64,000 bases of DNA from Protopterus annectens (lineage: Eukaryota > Chordata > Ceratodontiformes > Protopteridae): assembly GCF_019279795.1 (NCBI RefSeq), contig NC_056726.1, positions 1,017,446,011 through 1,017,510,010 of the forward strand, in the 5' to 3' direction. The position numbers were made by a program, and so were the translations under genes. The number at the start of each line of letters is the position of its first letter. Positions within the stretch are counted from its first letter, which is position 1. This document shows positions 43,740 to 54,703 of this stretch, one piece after another. The notes under the pieces were generated by a model. It searched no databases. It had not been told where the DNA came from and worked only from the letters and a program-made list of their open reading frames with translations.

Positions 43740-44310
43740 CATAGTGACAGATTTTACATTTTGCTTTTACAAACTTAGAAAGTTGATAGAATAATAGGTT
43801 TTGCATTAGCATGACTTTTCAAATGGATGTGGTGTGTTAAACTCAAATGTTTGTCATTATTTAAAGACATAAATCCTCTGCTATTTGCCAGGTAGGGACA
43901 TATATTTGGGGGAACATACCAAACATATGATGCAACATACCTCTCAACTGTGCAGATTTTTGCAAAACGTCCAGATTTTTGCCTCATACTTTTGGTTCAT
44001 TTCTCATATGATTGTGATTTTCTAGAAAATCATTGGCAAATCACTCTCAGGATTTAAGTTAGAAAATAATGACATAATTTGAGTTTCAGACTTCATACCC
44101 TTCAGGAAATCCGTGCTATTGCAAAACCTGTTATTCTATCCACTTTTCGAGTCTGCATGAGCGATATTTAAAAAGTGTCCCTATTTTTTGGGCCTTTGTC
44201 CCCCCATTATTTATGGTTTTGTCTAGAGTTCTTGCTCCAAGAGGTTGAGAGGTATGTGAGGTGGACATTTTGACATTCTGTGGAAACCTTTACATTTGAT
44301 GGGTTTGGCC
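43740..44310 (-). mobile_element. MITE family A, old copy split by another MITE-A
   Basis: 43740-43935 and 44257-44310 read as the two parts of a reverse-orientation copy (ATAGGTTTTGCATTAGCATG on the left; GACATTCTGTGGAAACCTTT on the right). The forward copy at 43936-44256 lies between them. Confidence 0.6.
43936..44256 (+). mobile_element. MITE family A, full-length copy
   Basis: It begins CATACCTCTCAACTGTGCAG and ends AAGAGGTTGAGAGGTATG, clean inverted ends. The inside has GCAAAACGTCCAGATTTTTG, TCATTGGCAAATCACTCTCA and TTTTTTGGGCCTTTGTCCCC. Length 321 bp. It is the best-preserved copy. Confidence 0.9.
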
Positions 44311-44319
44311 ATACTGCAC

Positions 44320-44670
44320 TTTGACAATGGAGGGTGTGTGACAGTACCTGTCACACACCCCCTGCATTTGTTTATTGATCTCCTAGCTATTTCAGTGTCA
44401 GCGGACATTGTTAAACTATTTTATTTGCTTTCAATGTCCGCAGACACTGAAAAGCATTTAAAAGTTCCGTTCAGCACTTTGAGAGTGCAGTAGATATGTT
44501 AGATGTGCATGCACTACTTAAACATACCCCCTGCACTCAATAGTGTTTGAGTTCACTTAGCCTTAGCAGTAGCACGCCTTCATGAATATGCAAGGTATGC
44601 TGCTGTTAAACTATGCGGAAATGGACATGGTTCACTCCATGCAGGAATAGCACTATTCCTGCATGGAGTT
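44320..44670. repeat. Cluster of strong hairpins
   Basis: Four inverted repeats follow one another. GGGTGTGTGACAG with its inverse at about 44334-44362. TTTCAGTGTC(A)GCGGACATTG with its near-exact inverse at 44392-44453. AGCAGTAGCACGCCTT with an imperfect inverse at about 44565-44605. ACTCCATGCAGGAATAG with an exact inverse and a two-base loop at about 44634-44669. No terminal repeats or target duplication are recognised. Confidence 0.8.
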
Positions 44671-45111
44671 TATTGAATCCTGGGGAACTGATGTAATCAT
44701 TTTGAGATGGCTTGCCTAAATGATATGACTGACAGCAGAAATAAACCCTGGAATAATTTTATTAAGAGAGGAGAAGTTGCATCATGTAATTAAACTAGAC
44801 AGTATATTTCATTTAAGAAAAGTAAAACAAACAAAAATATTAGCACAAAAACACCATGTTGGTGGGGTAAACAGCAGAACTAAGTCAAAGGATAGCAGCA
44901 GAATTTTCTGGGGACCCTACAGTTCTTGCACATAAATAGTAGAGGTAAAAATGTTCTATAAGGAATGCTGTAAATGAATATAAAGTTCAGCCAGTTGTAA
45001 AACAGAAAATACAATTTAGCTTCATGCAGATATCAATCAAATTGCAAAGGCAAGCTCCTTTGTTATAAGGCTGCAGATCTTATGTCACCTGTAAAAAATA
45101 AAGACCAAATA

Positions 45112-45184
<73 letters not shown>

Positions 45185-45510
45185 GAATGCAGGTTGTAAA
45201 TTTAAGTTTGAGGACAGATACCAGGTAAGTCTGCATATAGGAGATATTGAGGTTGACATTGCTAATCATAGAGGAAATTAATTCATTTTTCATATAAAAT
45301 ATTTAATTTTATATGGCTAGAATGAAGTGTAGGAATCAAAACTCCCCTTGCATCAATGTTTATCACCTGTAATAACAGTAGTCACCTATTTTGCTAAATA
45401 AAGTACATCATGACCAGCCTGGCACTAATTAGTTAGTGGTAGAATATGATATAATAAATACTGTATTAAAATATTCCAGCTCATGGTTCAAATGAGCTAA
45501 TGAAAGGTTT
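44671..45510. other. Unassigned, with AT microsatellite
   Basis: About 70 bp of (AT)n lie at 45112-45181. Otherwise I see nothing. Confidence 0.5.
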
Positions 45511-46284
45511 AAGACAAGCATTTGACTAATGTCTCCTGCCTCTTCCTGCTGGGAAAACCCGCTCTGCCATGCTCAGGCTCAGTCCGCTCCCCTACCCTAC
45601 TGCCATTCACACCCACCCCTACATCGATTCCATTTACAGCTAAACTAGCCCCACCCACCTTCCAATCACACAACTCCTCCTCCACACATCACCCACTCTC
45701 TTAACACACAACCATCTTTATTAACACCACACACTCCACCCCTTCCTCTCTTCTTACTCCTACCTCATTTCACTTTCCCAACTCCACACCCTTCCTTGAA
45801 ATCCACCTCCAAATACCCATACCTGTCCACATTCACACTCCCCTATTCTTACCTAACATTTCTACTTCCAAATTCTTACACTCTTGTTAAATGCCCACAG
45901 TCCTATCTATACAACCTATCACCACTCTCACAGCACAACTCTCATCCTAACCTTCTCTCATTAAATACTGCACAGCTATTTCTCTTGTATTCAACATCAT
46001 TCGCATCACTCGTACTTTCTACCTCTCTCTCCTTCTACAACTGTCATCAATTCAGGCTACTCATCTACCTCCCCCACCCTCTCCTTTTACATCACCCTTT
46101 TCTCACAACCTCCCCAGCTATTCTACATTCTGTTGTAGTCTTTATAAAACTGACTTAATCTTACAAAAGAAACTGATCCTCCTCACCACACAACACAGCC
46201 CTCCTCACTACCAAGTCCATAAATGTCTCCATAATCTAAAAAAGAAGCCGCTACCTAGCACTTCTCCAAGTCTCTGCAATCTAG

Positions 46285-47165
46285 TCCTATGTGGTGATGT
46301 ACACCCTAACCCCGGCTCATCTCCTCCCAATCACAACTGCCCTAATTCCAATAAGTCCATAAAATTCAGCACAATTAATCTCCAAATCATTCAAAATAAA
46401 ATTCCTCAGCTACATGCATGGTTGAGTGAACACAAACCTGACTTCACTGCCATTTCTTAAACCTGGCTAAAACCATATATCAAAGATTCTGAATTTCTAC
46501 CTCCCAACTATTCCTGCGTCAGAGCTCACAGACTTCATAAAAAAAGGTGGAGACATCTCCTTACTATTCCGAAGTATCTTTACAGTAATTCCCTATTCCA
46601 AACAAATTCCCCTCTTTTCCACTGAAGAGCTGCTTGTCACCTTCCTAAAACTAAACAAGTGCAAAAACCTGTGCATCATGGTCATATACATTTCCCCAGT
46701 TAACAATACTCCTATTCTAGAAGAAATTCTTGCCTGGACAACTAACAACATAAAAAACTATTATTCTAGGCGACGTCAATATCAATTGACTAGATATCGC
46801 CAGTAATAACCCCTCCACTAATATCAACCTTCACATTTTCACTCAGCTAATCTCTGACATCACCAGACTAAACAACAAATACAACAAAGGCTCAGTCTTG
46901 GATTGGATCTTGGTTACTGATCCTGACAAAATTACCTCCTCTGGCACACTCCCTGATAGTATTAGAGACCACTCACCAGCATTTATAATACGTGAGCTTA
47001 CCTCATTACCAAACATTCACCAGTATCGACATACCAGAGATCTATCCCACTTCTCTCCAAATACCTTCAATGACATCCTGCAGAACACTAACTGGAGTCC
47101 TCTGAAATCTCCTCCACTCAATGAAGCTGTGGAATTATTCAATTCTACATTTCCTCCGGATCCTA
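46285..47165 (+). pseudogene. LINE D2 APE-type endonuclease
   Basis: It begins with CGDVHPNPGS, a common entry sequence of CR1/L2/Rex1-type ORF2 proteins. It continues with a WLSEHKPDFTAIS segment (normally ending in ETWL; here STWL after a change), a GDVN-like block near 46770, and SVLDWILVTDPDK followed by SIRDHSPAFII, which holds the D-H pair of the SDH motif. Several frameshifts break it. Confidence 0.75.
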
Positions 47166-47659
47166 AATAGTCTTGCCCCACTCCAGCTAAAAAGAATCAA
47201 AGCAAAACATGCTAACTGGCTTGCAAAGTCAACAAAGCAAGTTATGTCTTCTAGGGATAAAGCCCGGAAAGCCTGGCCAAAAAAAAAACACCTTCCAGCC
47301 TCATGGAATACAAACAACTTCGCAATCAGGCCAAATGCTTAGTTGTCAAAAATAAAAAAAGAATACTTCCAAGCTATCCAAGACAAGCATAGATAAAACC
47401 CCAAGGATTCTGGGGAGCAATTAACTCCCTACTCCACCCAGGTACTAACAATACTCCATGCCCAAACCCAGAAAAAATCTTCCTCAGAGCTAGCCTCACT
47501 CTTTAACTCATACTTCATTGACACCATTGCCAAACTTACCACTACCTTTCCACCCATCAACCCAGACCCACAAGTAACACCATCAAAACTTACCCCTTCA
47601 AATCTTCTACCTATTTTCTCAGTATCACCTATTCCTACATCCACCATCCAAAAACTTCT

Positions 47660-49570
47660 TCATAAACTGAAACCATGCACTAATGCCCCAGATATCTTAC
47701 CTGCAGAATACTTACAACTTGCAGCCTCCTCCATTGCCTACCCCATCAGCATTCTCCTCAATAGGTCCATCCAGGAATCATGCATACCTGATAACTGGAA
47801 CAAAGCATTTGTCCTCCCTTTTCACAAAGGTGGCTGCAATGGGTTTATATTACGTGATGGAATGGTTTAATAGTCAAACACGTAATAGTCGACCCATAAA
47901 AAATCAAACCACCACAGTGTCAAATGGAAAATAAAAAAAGGAAAACCCACCCAAACAAACCATTTGAACACTTTATGCAGGAAGACAAGCCCCCTGCACC
48001 CCCCACACCCCCGCTAGTTAAATATACATACTCTGAGATCGCACTACAGTGCAGACAATGGAAAACTTCTATTTCTGCAATGTACAGAGATCTCCATTGA
48101 ACCATTTGACATTGTGGCAGTTTGATTATTACGGGTCAGCTATTACATGTTCGACTATTTGACCATTCCATCATGTAATATAGACCTGGCTGCAATCCCG
48201 GCATCTCAAACTTCCATCCTATCACCATTCTTTCCTCCATCTCTGAAATACTAGAGAAGTACATTCACACCCAGCTCCTAAGTCACCTGGTAAAACAGCA
48301 ACTCCTTTCCCCAACTCAAAATGGCTTTAAGTCCGGACATAGCACCACCACTGCCTCATTTCCTTCTTAGACACAATAAATAGAGCTGAAGATGCTGGCT
48401 CCTTTGTCTCTGCCCTCTTTCTTGATCTTTCAAAGGCATTTGACACTATTTCCCACTCCCTACTGCTCATTAAACTCTCTGAGTTGAGCCTATCTCCCCC
48501 TGGCCTACAATGGTTTACTAACTATCTCAGCAATGGGCAGCGATCTACTATATGGCAGCACTCTCCCTCCTCTTTCATCAGTACAAATACAGGTGTTGTC
48601 CAAGGTTCAATTCTGGGTGCCCTCCTATTCAGTATATTTGTCAATAACCTTCATACCACTCTGACCCACTGCACTGTCATCCAAATAGCTGATGTCTCAA
48701 CTGTCATTTGCCCTTCAAAATCTGCCACTGTTTAACAGCATCTCACCCAAGAAGCTTTTACCTCCACCAAAACCTGGATGTCTCAAAACCATCTCACCCT
48801 TAACACCAACAAAACAAAACTCCTAATTTTCACTCCTACAAAATCTACCCTTGTTGACAAGTCACTAATCACTGTTCACTCCCAAAACAACACTACTACA
48901 ACTGTCCCTAGTACCAAACTGCTAGGAGTCATCACTGATGACAAATTAACTTTTGACCTTCACATCCATAATAACATCAAAAAAACATCAGACAATTTAA
49001 CTTTTGACTTTCACATCCATAATAACATAAAAAAAAAACATCAGAAGCTTGGTGTCATTTATAGGCACAACTACTTTCTTAGCTTCTCCTCTAAAAGGCC
49101 CTGGCATCATCCTTCCTGCTTCCAACTCTGCTATATGGTACCCCCATCCTCACCAAGCTACAATCCTCCTTAAAAACTGAACTTGACTCTTGCTACAACA
49201 AAGTCACAAAATTTGTTACAAATGCTAAATTTTCTACCTACCACTGTTCCTCTCTGCATCATCTAAACTGGCTCGAACTCCCTCACCATCTCACTTATCT
49301 ACAACTAACTACAGCCCACAAGATAATCTATGGACCTGAAACCTGCCCTTCTCTCTCCTCCATACTGACTATGTACCATCCTAATCACCACCTCAGGTCT
49401 GCAAACAAAATGCTAATGACTGTCAAGAAAACCAAGCTCTCAGCCGGCCAAATGTTGTATTCTCATACTGTCTCTAAGTTATGGAATGATCTCCCTTCCT
49501 CACTCAGGACTATCAACAACCCTGGCTCCTTTAAAAAATCCATCAAATTACATCCCTCCTCCCACTGACT
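47660..49570 (+). pseudogene. LINE D2 reverse transcriptase
   Basis: Motifs: PDILPAEYLQLAASSIAYPI, WNKAFVLPFHKGG (interrupted here by the MITE), NGFKSGHSTTTA, DLSKAFDTISHSLL, GVVQGSILGALLFSIFVNNL and a degenerate active site IADV where YADD is expected. Downstream LLGVITDDKLTFDLHIHNNI is followed by a second copy of TFDFHIHNNIKK, from an in-frame 51-bp tandem duplication (period 51 between 48951 and 49002). The C-terminal LYSHTVSKLWNDLPSSLR lies at 49456-49510. Confidence 0.85.
47841..48188 (+). mobile_element. MITE family B, copy 3
   Basis: The inverted ends (GGTTTATATTACGTGATGGA and its inverse at 48163-48186) match for about 60 bp. An exact 8-bp target duplication, GCTGCAAT, lies at 47833-47840 and 48189-48196. 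The core matches copy 1, including CCCCCTGC and TTAAATATACATACTCTGAG. Taking it out restores the host LINE frame HKGGCNPGISNF. Confidence 0.95.
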
Positions 49571-50449
49571 ATGCTCCTGTATCCCGACACATAAGCCCAA
49601 CTCCTGACTTCTGTCTCTCTCTCTCTCTGGAGTCTCAACTTTAACTATTCAACTACAAACATCTCCTCCCCTTCTTGCTACCACACTGACCTTTTGCTGT
49701 ATCACTAACTTGACTCATTCTTCCTATAGCCCTACTGCTACCTCCCTTTCTACCCTGTAGTCAACTCACTCTGCTAGAAATTTTACAGATATAGTTATTC
49801 TCATGTGTTATTTAAATACTTGTCATCTTTTACTGCCACATTTATACCTGCTTGTAAACATTATTACTAATTTTTTGCTATTTTTTTTTCTTTAAATGTG
49901 AATGTACTGCTCAAATCTCTGTTCTGTGTATTATTATTTTTACTTTTGCATGTAATTAATGTGGAGCTTTTCTCCCTGGGCCTCCACTAAAAATGAGCAC
50001 TTTATAGGCCCAGTGAACTTTCCCGGTTAACAAATGCAATAAATAAATAAGTAAATAAGATCAACAAACAAAATAGACTACAGAAGTCAATAAAACCCAA
50101 AAGGTTAAAAGTCTGATAAAACAAATGAACACAGTAATTAGGACTGTCCATAGAAATTCATGTGATATAACAGAAGTAAATAGGCTATATTACTGTGCAG
50201 CTAAACTAATAACAGATAAAGTCTTACCACAAAAACATAGGGTAGTGAGGAAAAGGAAGGGCAGAAATCAAATGCCATCATGGAAGCACTAAACAGAGAA
50301 AACTATAAAGCAATTAAGATACGAAGTGTCACTGTTAAAAGTGGATAGAAGAGGGAACAGATCAACAAAAATACTTTGAAAGATAGAAGTGATGAAAACA
50401 ATATGCAGTATCAGAACAGATCAGGATTTATCATGCAGCATCGCAAATA

Positions 50450-52310
50450 ATAAACTAAACATATCAGCACAGGAAGAAAAAGTTAGAAGATGCACAGATA
50501 AATACTGTATAAAGGAAAATAAAAAATAAGCAATTTAGTGATGACACAAAAACATTTTATAGAGAATTGGGAAACTATAAAAAGAAATGAAACACCAGCA
50601 AAAAAGAAGAAATAGATGCATTTTAGAGAAATATCTATGATCCTGTGGAACATAACAAGGATGGTAAATGGAGAGAAGAAGTAAAAGAAAGAAAAAGAAG
50701 TTCAAACATTCAGGATATGAAATGAGATGAAGTAACAGAAAGATTGAAACAAAGTTAAGAATAGCTCTTAATCGGAAAACCGCAGGCCCAGATACAGTAC
50801 CTAACTTCTGGCTAAAAGTATTAACATGCAGGAAGAAAGAGGTCATTGTCTCCCTCTACTCTTCCTTCATTAGGCCAATCATTGAGTACAATGCCCCATT
50901 TGGCATGTACCTCACTAGACACCTGCAACAACTGGAGAGACCATAAAAGTACCTCACAAAGAGGATCCTAGGCCTTAAACACTTATCCTATATGGACAGA
51001 CTCAAAAAACTCCAACTATTCTCTGTCTCATATCATCTACTTAGAGGCGATCTCTGCTTGACTTCCAAAGCCATGTCTGACCCAGCCCTGTTAAAAATGC
51101 TACATCTAAAGAAATCCCAATCCCTCCACACCACATGCTCCAAAGACCTCAACCTCATTGCCACAATCAACAGAATATGTTGGAGGGACAGGTTCATAAC
51201 CCAGAGACTGCCCATACTAAGGAATAGGCTTCCCATACATGTCAAGCAGAGCACCTCACTGGCCCTTTTCATGAGAAATCTTGATGAGTGGATAGGAAAT
51301 AGAAAATTCACCCTGGGGATCACTCCAGTGCTTGTACTTGACAGAGGCACTGGGAACTAAGGTCAGGTGGCATGATGCCAGGGTAATCCTATGGGGTAGG
51401 CTTGTATAGGCTCCAAGACCATTAGCCTAGTACACACCTATGAACCTATGAGCATCTTTACATGAAGATTTAGCCATGAGTAAGAACTATTTATACTCAC
51501 ACCCGAACAGACATCAGCCTGGTTAACAACAGGAAAAACAAGATTCCTACTCAAGAGTGAACCTGCAAGCTACCCTAAAAATTATAGACCAATAACTTGC
51601 CTTCCGATGATGTATAAATTATACACTGGAATTGATGATGGCAGAGTTTATAGTCATTTAGAAGAGAATTCAATAATGGCAATAGAACAAAAAGTAAATA
51701 AAAGAAAGTCATATGGAACAAAGGATCATTTGTTGTTAAATAAAGTCATAATGGAGAACTGTAAAAAGGGGAAGGATCTAAGTATGGCATAGATTCACTA
51801 CAAAAAAGCATTTGCCAGTATCCCACATTCATGGATAAAAGAGTGCTTAAAAATGTATAATATACCCCCTACAATGATTGATTATATTACAGCAACCATG
51901 AAACAGTGGCAAACACTTTGTAGTTAAGCCATGATAAAGAACAATTTATTATTCCAGGGAAAAACATTCAAAAGGGGATATTCCAGGGTGACTCTCTGCC
52001 ACCACTGCTTTCTTGTCTTACCCTTAACCCATTAAGCTGTTTGCTTAATAGAATAGGTCATGGCTATAATTTGGCTCCCAGAAAACAAAAAAGTATAAAG
52101 ACTTGCCATCTTCTTTTTATAGATGATTTAAACTGTATAGTTCATCATATGAGGAACTGAAAGCACAACTGCAAGTGGTGAAAACTTTTTCAGATGTCAG
52201 AATGAAATTGTCAGATGTAAGAATGTCATTTGGTCTTGATAAATGTGAAAGCAGGAAAGCTGCAGCACCAAGAAAGGAAACATCAGTTTGGGACAAGAAT
52301 GTGATATAAA
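50450..52310 (+). pseudogene. RLE-type LINE: N-terminal and reverse transcriptase region
   Basis: Before the LINE tail, a frame gives FYRELGNYKK, FWRNIYDPVEHNKDGKWREE and RKTAGPDTVPNFWLKVLT, the lead-in to the polymerase. After it, SYPKNYRPITCLPMMYKLYT, GRVYSHLEEN, KSYGTKDHLLLNKVIMENCK and IHYKKAFASIPHSWIKECL are polymerase fingers and palm motifs. The AFDSVPH block reads AFASIPH and a stop precedes it at 51790. The YxDD block near 52110 is unreadable (FFL-stop-MI). Many stops. Confidence 0.75.
50845..51450 (+). mobile_element. CR1/L2-type LINE tail (family of A/B/C)
   Basis: The 3' end of ORF2 (VIVSLYSSFIRPIIEYNAPF, LLRGDLCLTSKAMSDP, INRICWRDRFITQRLPIL, stop at 51358) is followed by the untranslated region with AGGCTTGTATAGGCTCCAAG and a tail of CCTATGAA octamers at 51429-51446. 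One stop lies after QQLERP. It is inserted in the RLE-type LINE just after NFWLKVLTCRKKE. Confidence 0.9.
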
Positions 52311-52362
52311 ATAATTGAGAAAGAGGGAATGTACAAATATATGGGACTTGATGAAGGATCAG

Positions 52363-53117
52363 TGTGTCAAAGGAAAAATATACTTAAAAAATTATCAATA
52401 TACGGTAGGTTCAGGTTAAGGCACTTTAATCTTGCAGCAAGGAGACAAAAACGTGCTAATACAGAGTTTGTCTAACTAAAATCAGGAAGTAAATTCATCT
52501 TTATACACTTTCTAACAAGACATTGCCTACCAAGCTGACGTAGCAGATCACAAGTTTTAACATTATCATTACATAGCAGCTGTTTATTCATAATTTTCTG
52601 TTTGCACTATCAATTTTATGAAAAACTTCCTAAGAAAAACAACATGGCCTTGGTGACCACCAGTTAGATACAGTTTCCCACTATGTTATGTTTCTATTCA
52701 AGGTACTACAGCTAATTCGAGTACAAAGCAAGTACAGATTCTCCAAACAGTCCTTTGTCTTATGTATCTCTTATTCTTCCACAGCTGTGCATGTTCTCAT
52801 AACACGAACAGAGCTGATTGTTCAAAATCATAACATTATAGAATATAGTATTGTTTCATTTATTAGTTCCTGACCTAGCAGATAATCACCTGCTTCTCAG
52901 TACATTTCCAAAAGGCATAAACATGAATTTTGCTGTGCTAGCAATTACTAGGTCAGGGGGGCATCTTGCAAGTTTTCAGAAAGCGTACTGCAGTTTCAAA
53001 AAGCATCTTATAATTTCACACAGAATTAAGTTGTATATAAAATAGAATGAAAATGTGTTAATTCTTTTAGCTTCTAATAAGCATTAGACATAAACATAAA
53101 TGCATATTTCTCTGACA
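52363..53117 (-). repeat. ERV 3' LTR
   Basis: 755 bp, the same length as the LTR at 60648. On plus it begins TGTGTCAAAGGAAAAATATA and ends TCTCTGACA, the inverse TG...CA termini of LTRs. Confidence 0.93.
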
Positions 53118-53130
53118 TTTCTCCCCTGTT
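53118..53130 (-). promoter_or_regulatory. ERV polypurine tract
   Basis: On the minus strand AACAGGGGAGAAA lies directly before the 3' LTR, in the expected place for plus-strand DNA priming. Confidence 0.75.
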
Positions 53131-53229
53131 AATACTTTTTATTTTATTTTCAAAAGCATAAACAGTTTTCTTCTTCTCCTAACCTCTTCCATTCCAGATT
53201 TGCAGTTAAGAGAGTCATGTAGTTTAGAC

Positions 53230-53760
53230 TTATGAAAGCATTTCAGTTTTTAACAACTCTTCAATTTCGGTACTTTGATACAAAGTCTCAGAAACTGACA
53301 TATTTATAAAATCTTTGATTAACTTTATCATGCAGGGAATACCACAACAAATGCATGCTCCTAATAGGAGTAATTCCACAGAAATGGCAATCAGGATGTT
53401 CATTAGGATGGAACCCCACCCCCCAAACAAATTCTGAAAAAAGTCTGTCAGAGGGTTTGGGCTTGGTTTGGTCATGGTCGACACTTGCTGAATTACCTCA
53501 AGATGGTCATTTATTTCATGCTGGTTTTCAGGAATATATGAACAGCATTCTTCTTTGATTAAAGCACACGTACCACCTCTCGCTGCTAGGTTGAGCCATG
53601 CAGTTTTGAAGTACCACAGTTTTCATAGCATTTAGTTCATCAGTCACTAATTCGAGAGCAGAAAAATTTGCATTGCTCATAACTTTGAGAATATGGACAG
53701 TTTTCTCAGCTCCCAAATTGATTTCATTGCACCATATGCAGGGGATATGCCTGCCCATGA
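53230..53760 (-). pseudogene. ERV env transmembrane subunit, frameshifted
   Basis: The ectodomain part (53528-53758) is followed, in another frame, by a CX6CC motif at 53542-53568. The C-terminal frame (53230-53484) has a hydrophobic membrane span of about 25 residues (around residue 30-55) with cysteines at its inner edge, then a short cytoplasmic tail. The CX6CC motif is the covalent-linkage site typical of gamma-type envelopes. A frameshift near 53580 and the decayed junction to the surface subunit make it non-functional. Confidence 0.75.
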
Positions 53761-54703
53761 TATAATAGTGTCACTTAAGTCCATATGTGTCAGTTTATCT
53801 TTGTTTTTCATGGAGTTATGGTTTTTCCACCCTGCTTTGATTCATCCCACTGGATTCTCGGGTCTCTTGATTGGACTTCTAGGTTTACTGCTAACCTCTC
53901 TTACGTTTTGGATTTTCCCCTGAGGCAAAGCTGCAGTGTGTCATATGGCCGGAACCAGGTAACCCAAAAAACAACTGCCGGACCAATTCTCAGGTAGCCA
54001 TTTATATGCTTTTTTTCCACAAACAAAATAACAATTCTCTACTTTAGTATTGATATATGCTCGCCCTGCATGAAACATTTTTTGTCAGTAATAGAAAGTT
54101 GCTTCAAAAGAACAGGATTATGCTGTATTTCACTAACAGTTCTCTTCATTTTTTTTCAAAATATGAGTCATAGTTTGTATCACAGATAGTTTCTGCCTTA
54201 TTAGCCTTAATATAACATTTATAAGAAACAGTCACATTGCAACCCACCTGAATAGTGTCATTTTTATAAAAACATACAATCCCTTTTTGTGTAACAGGTA
54301 AGTACAATGCTATTTTGTCTTGTGATTTCACAGGTGTAGTATCAAAAATCAAGTTTTCCCAGGTCTCATTGACCCCTAGGGGGACAGCAGTCATCAATAA
54401 TGCTGTTGGTATAGCTGTGCAAATCCAGCAGTTCGAAACATTAAAAGTCTCAGCATACACATATTTAATTGCTTGGTAAGTGTTAAAGTTTGCATGCCAA
54501 TCTATGAGTAATGCATCACGTTTGTTCAGTTCAACTCGTGTGGCTGGAAAAAGGAAAGACCACAACAAAAAGATCATTGTTATCAGTATAGTTATCAGAA
54601 TAATTGTGCAAATTTTCTGAGGTTGTTCTGCATTCCTGTTTACTCTATACCTGGTCATTTTGTTCTCGTTGTACAACAGTATCAAGGTTTTTGTCCAGTT
54701 CAA
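53761..54703 (-). pseudogene. ERV env surface subunit, partial
   Basis: The frame from 54703 opens just before the end of integrase (overlap about 59 bp). It has a strongly hydrophobic segment around residues 31-52, probably a leader, then a CWIC motif and several N-x-(S/T) glycosylation sites up to about residue 180. The rest of the subunit (53761-54145) is broken by stops in all frames. Overlap with pol is usual for env of this class. Confidence 0.7.

Larger units (their letters stand above)
45520..50055 (+). mobile_element. LINE family D, copy D2 (near full length)
   Basis: The plus-strand order is a pyrimidine-rich, Pro/Ser/Thr-coding 5' part (45520-46250), endonuclease (46285-47165), polymerase (47660-49150), a C-terminal segment, an untranslated region, and the family D tail with TAAATAAATAAG repeats ending near 50055. 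A MITE-B copy (47841-48188) splits the polymerase. Many stops show it is old. Confidence 0.87.

Noticed and set aside
53693..53997. Plus-strand frames over env
   Set aside because: They are antisense to the retroviral env remnant.
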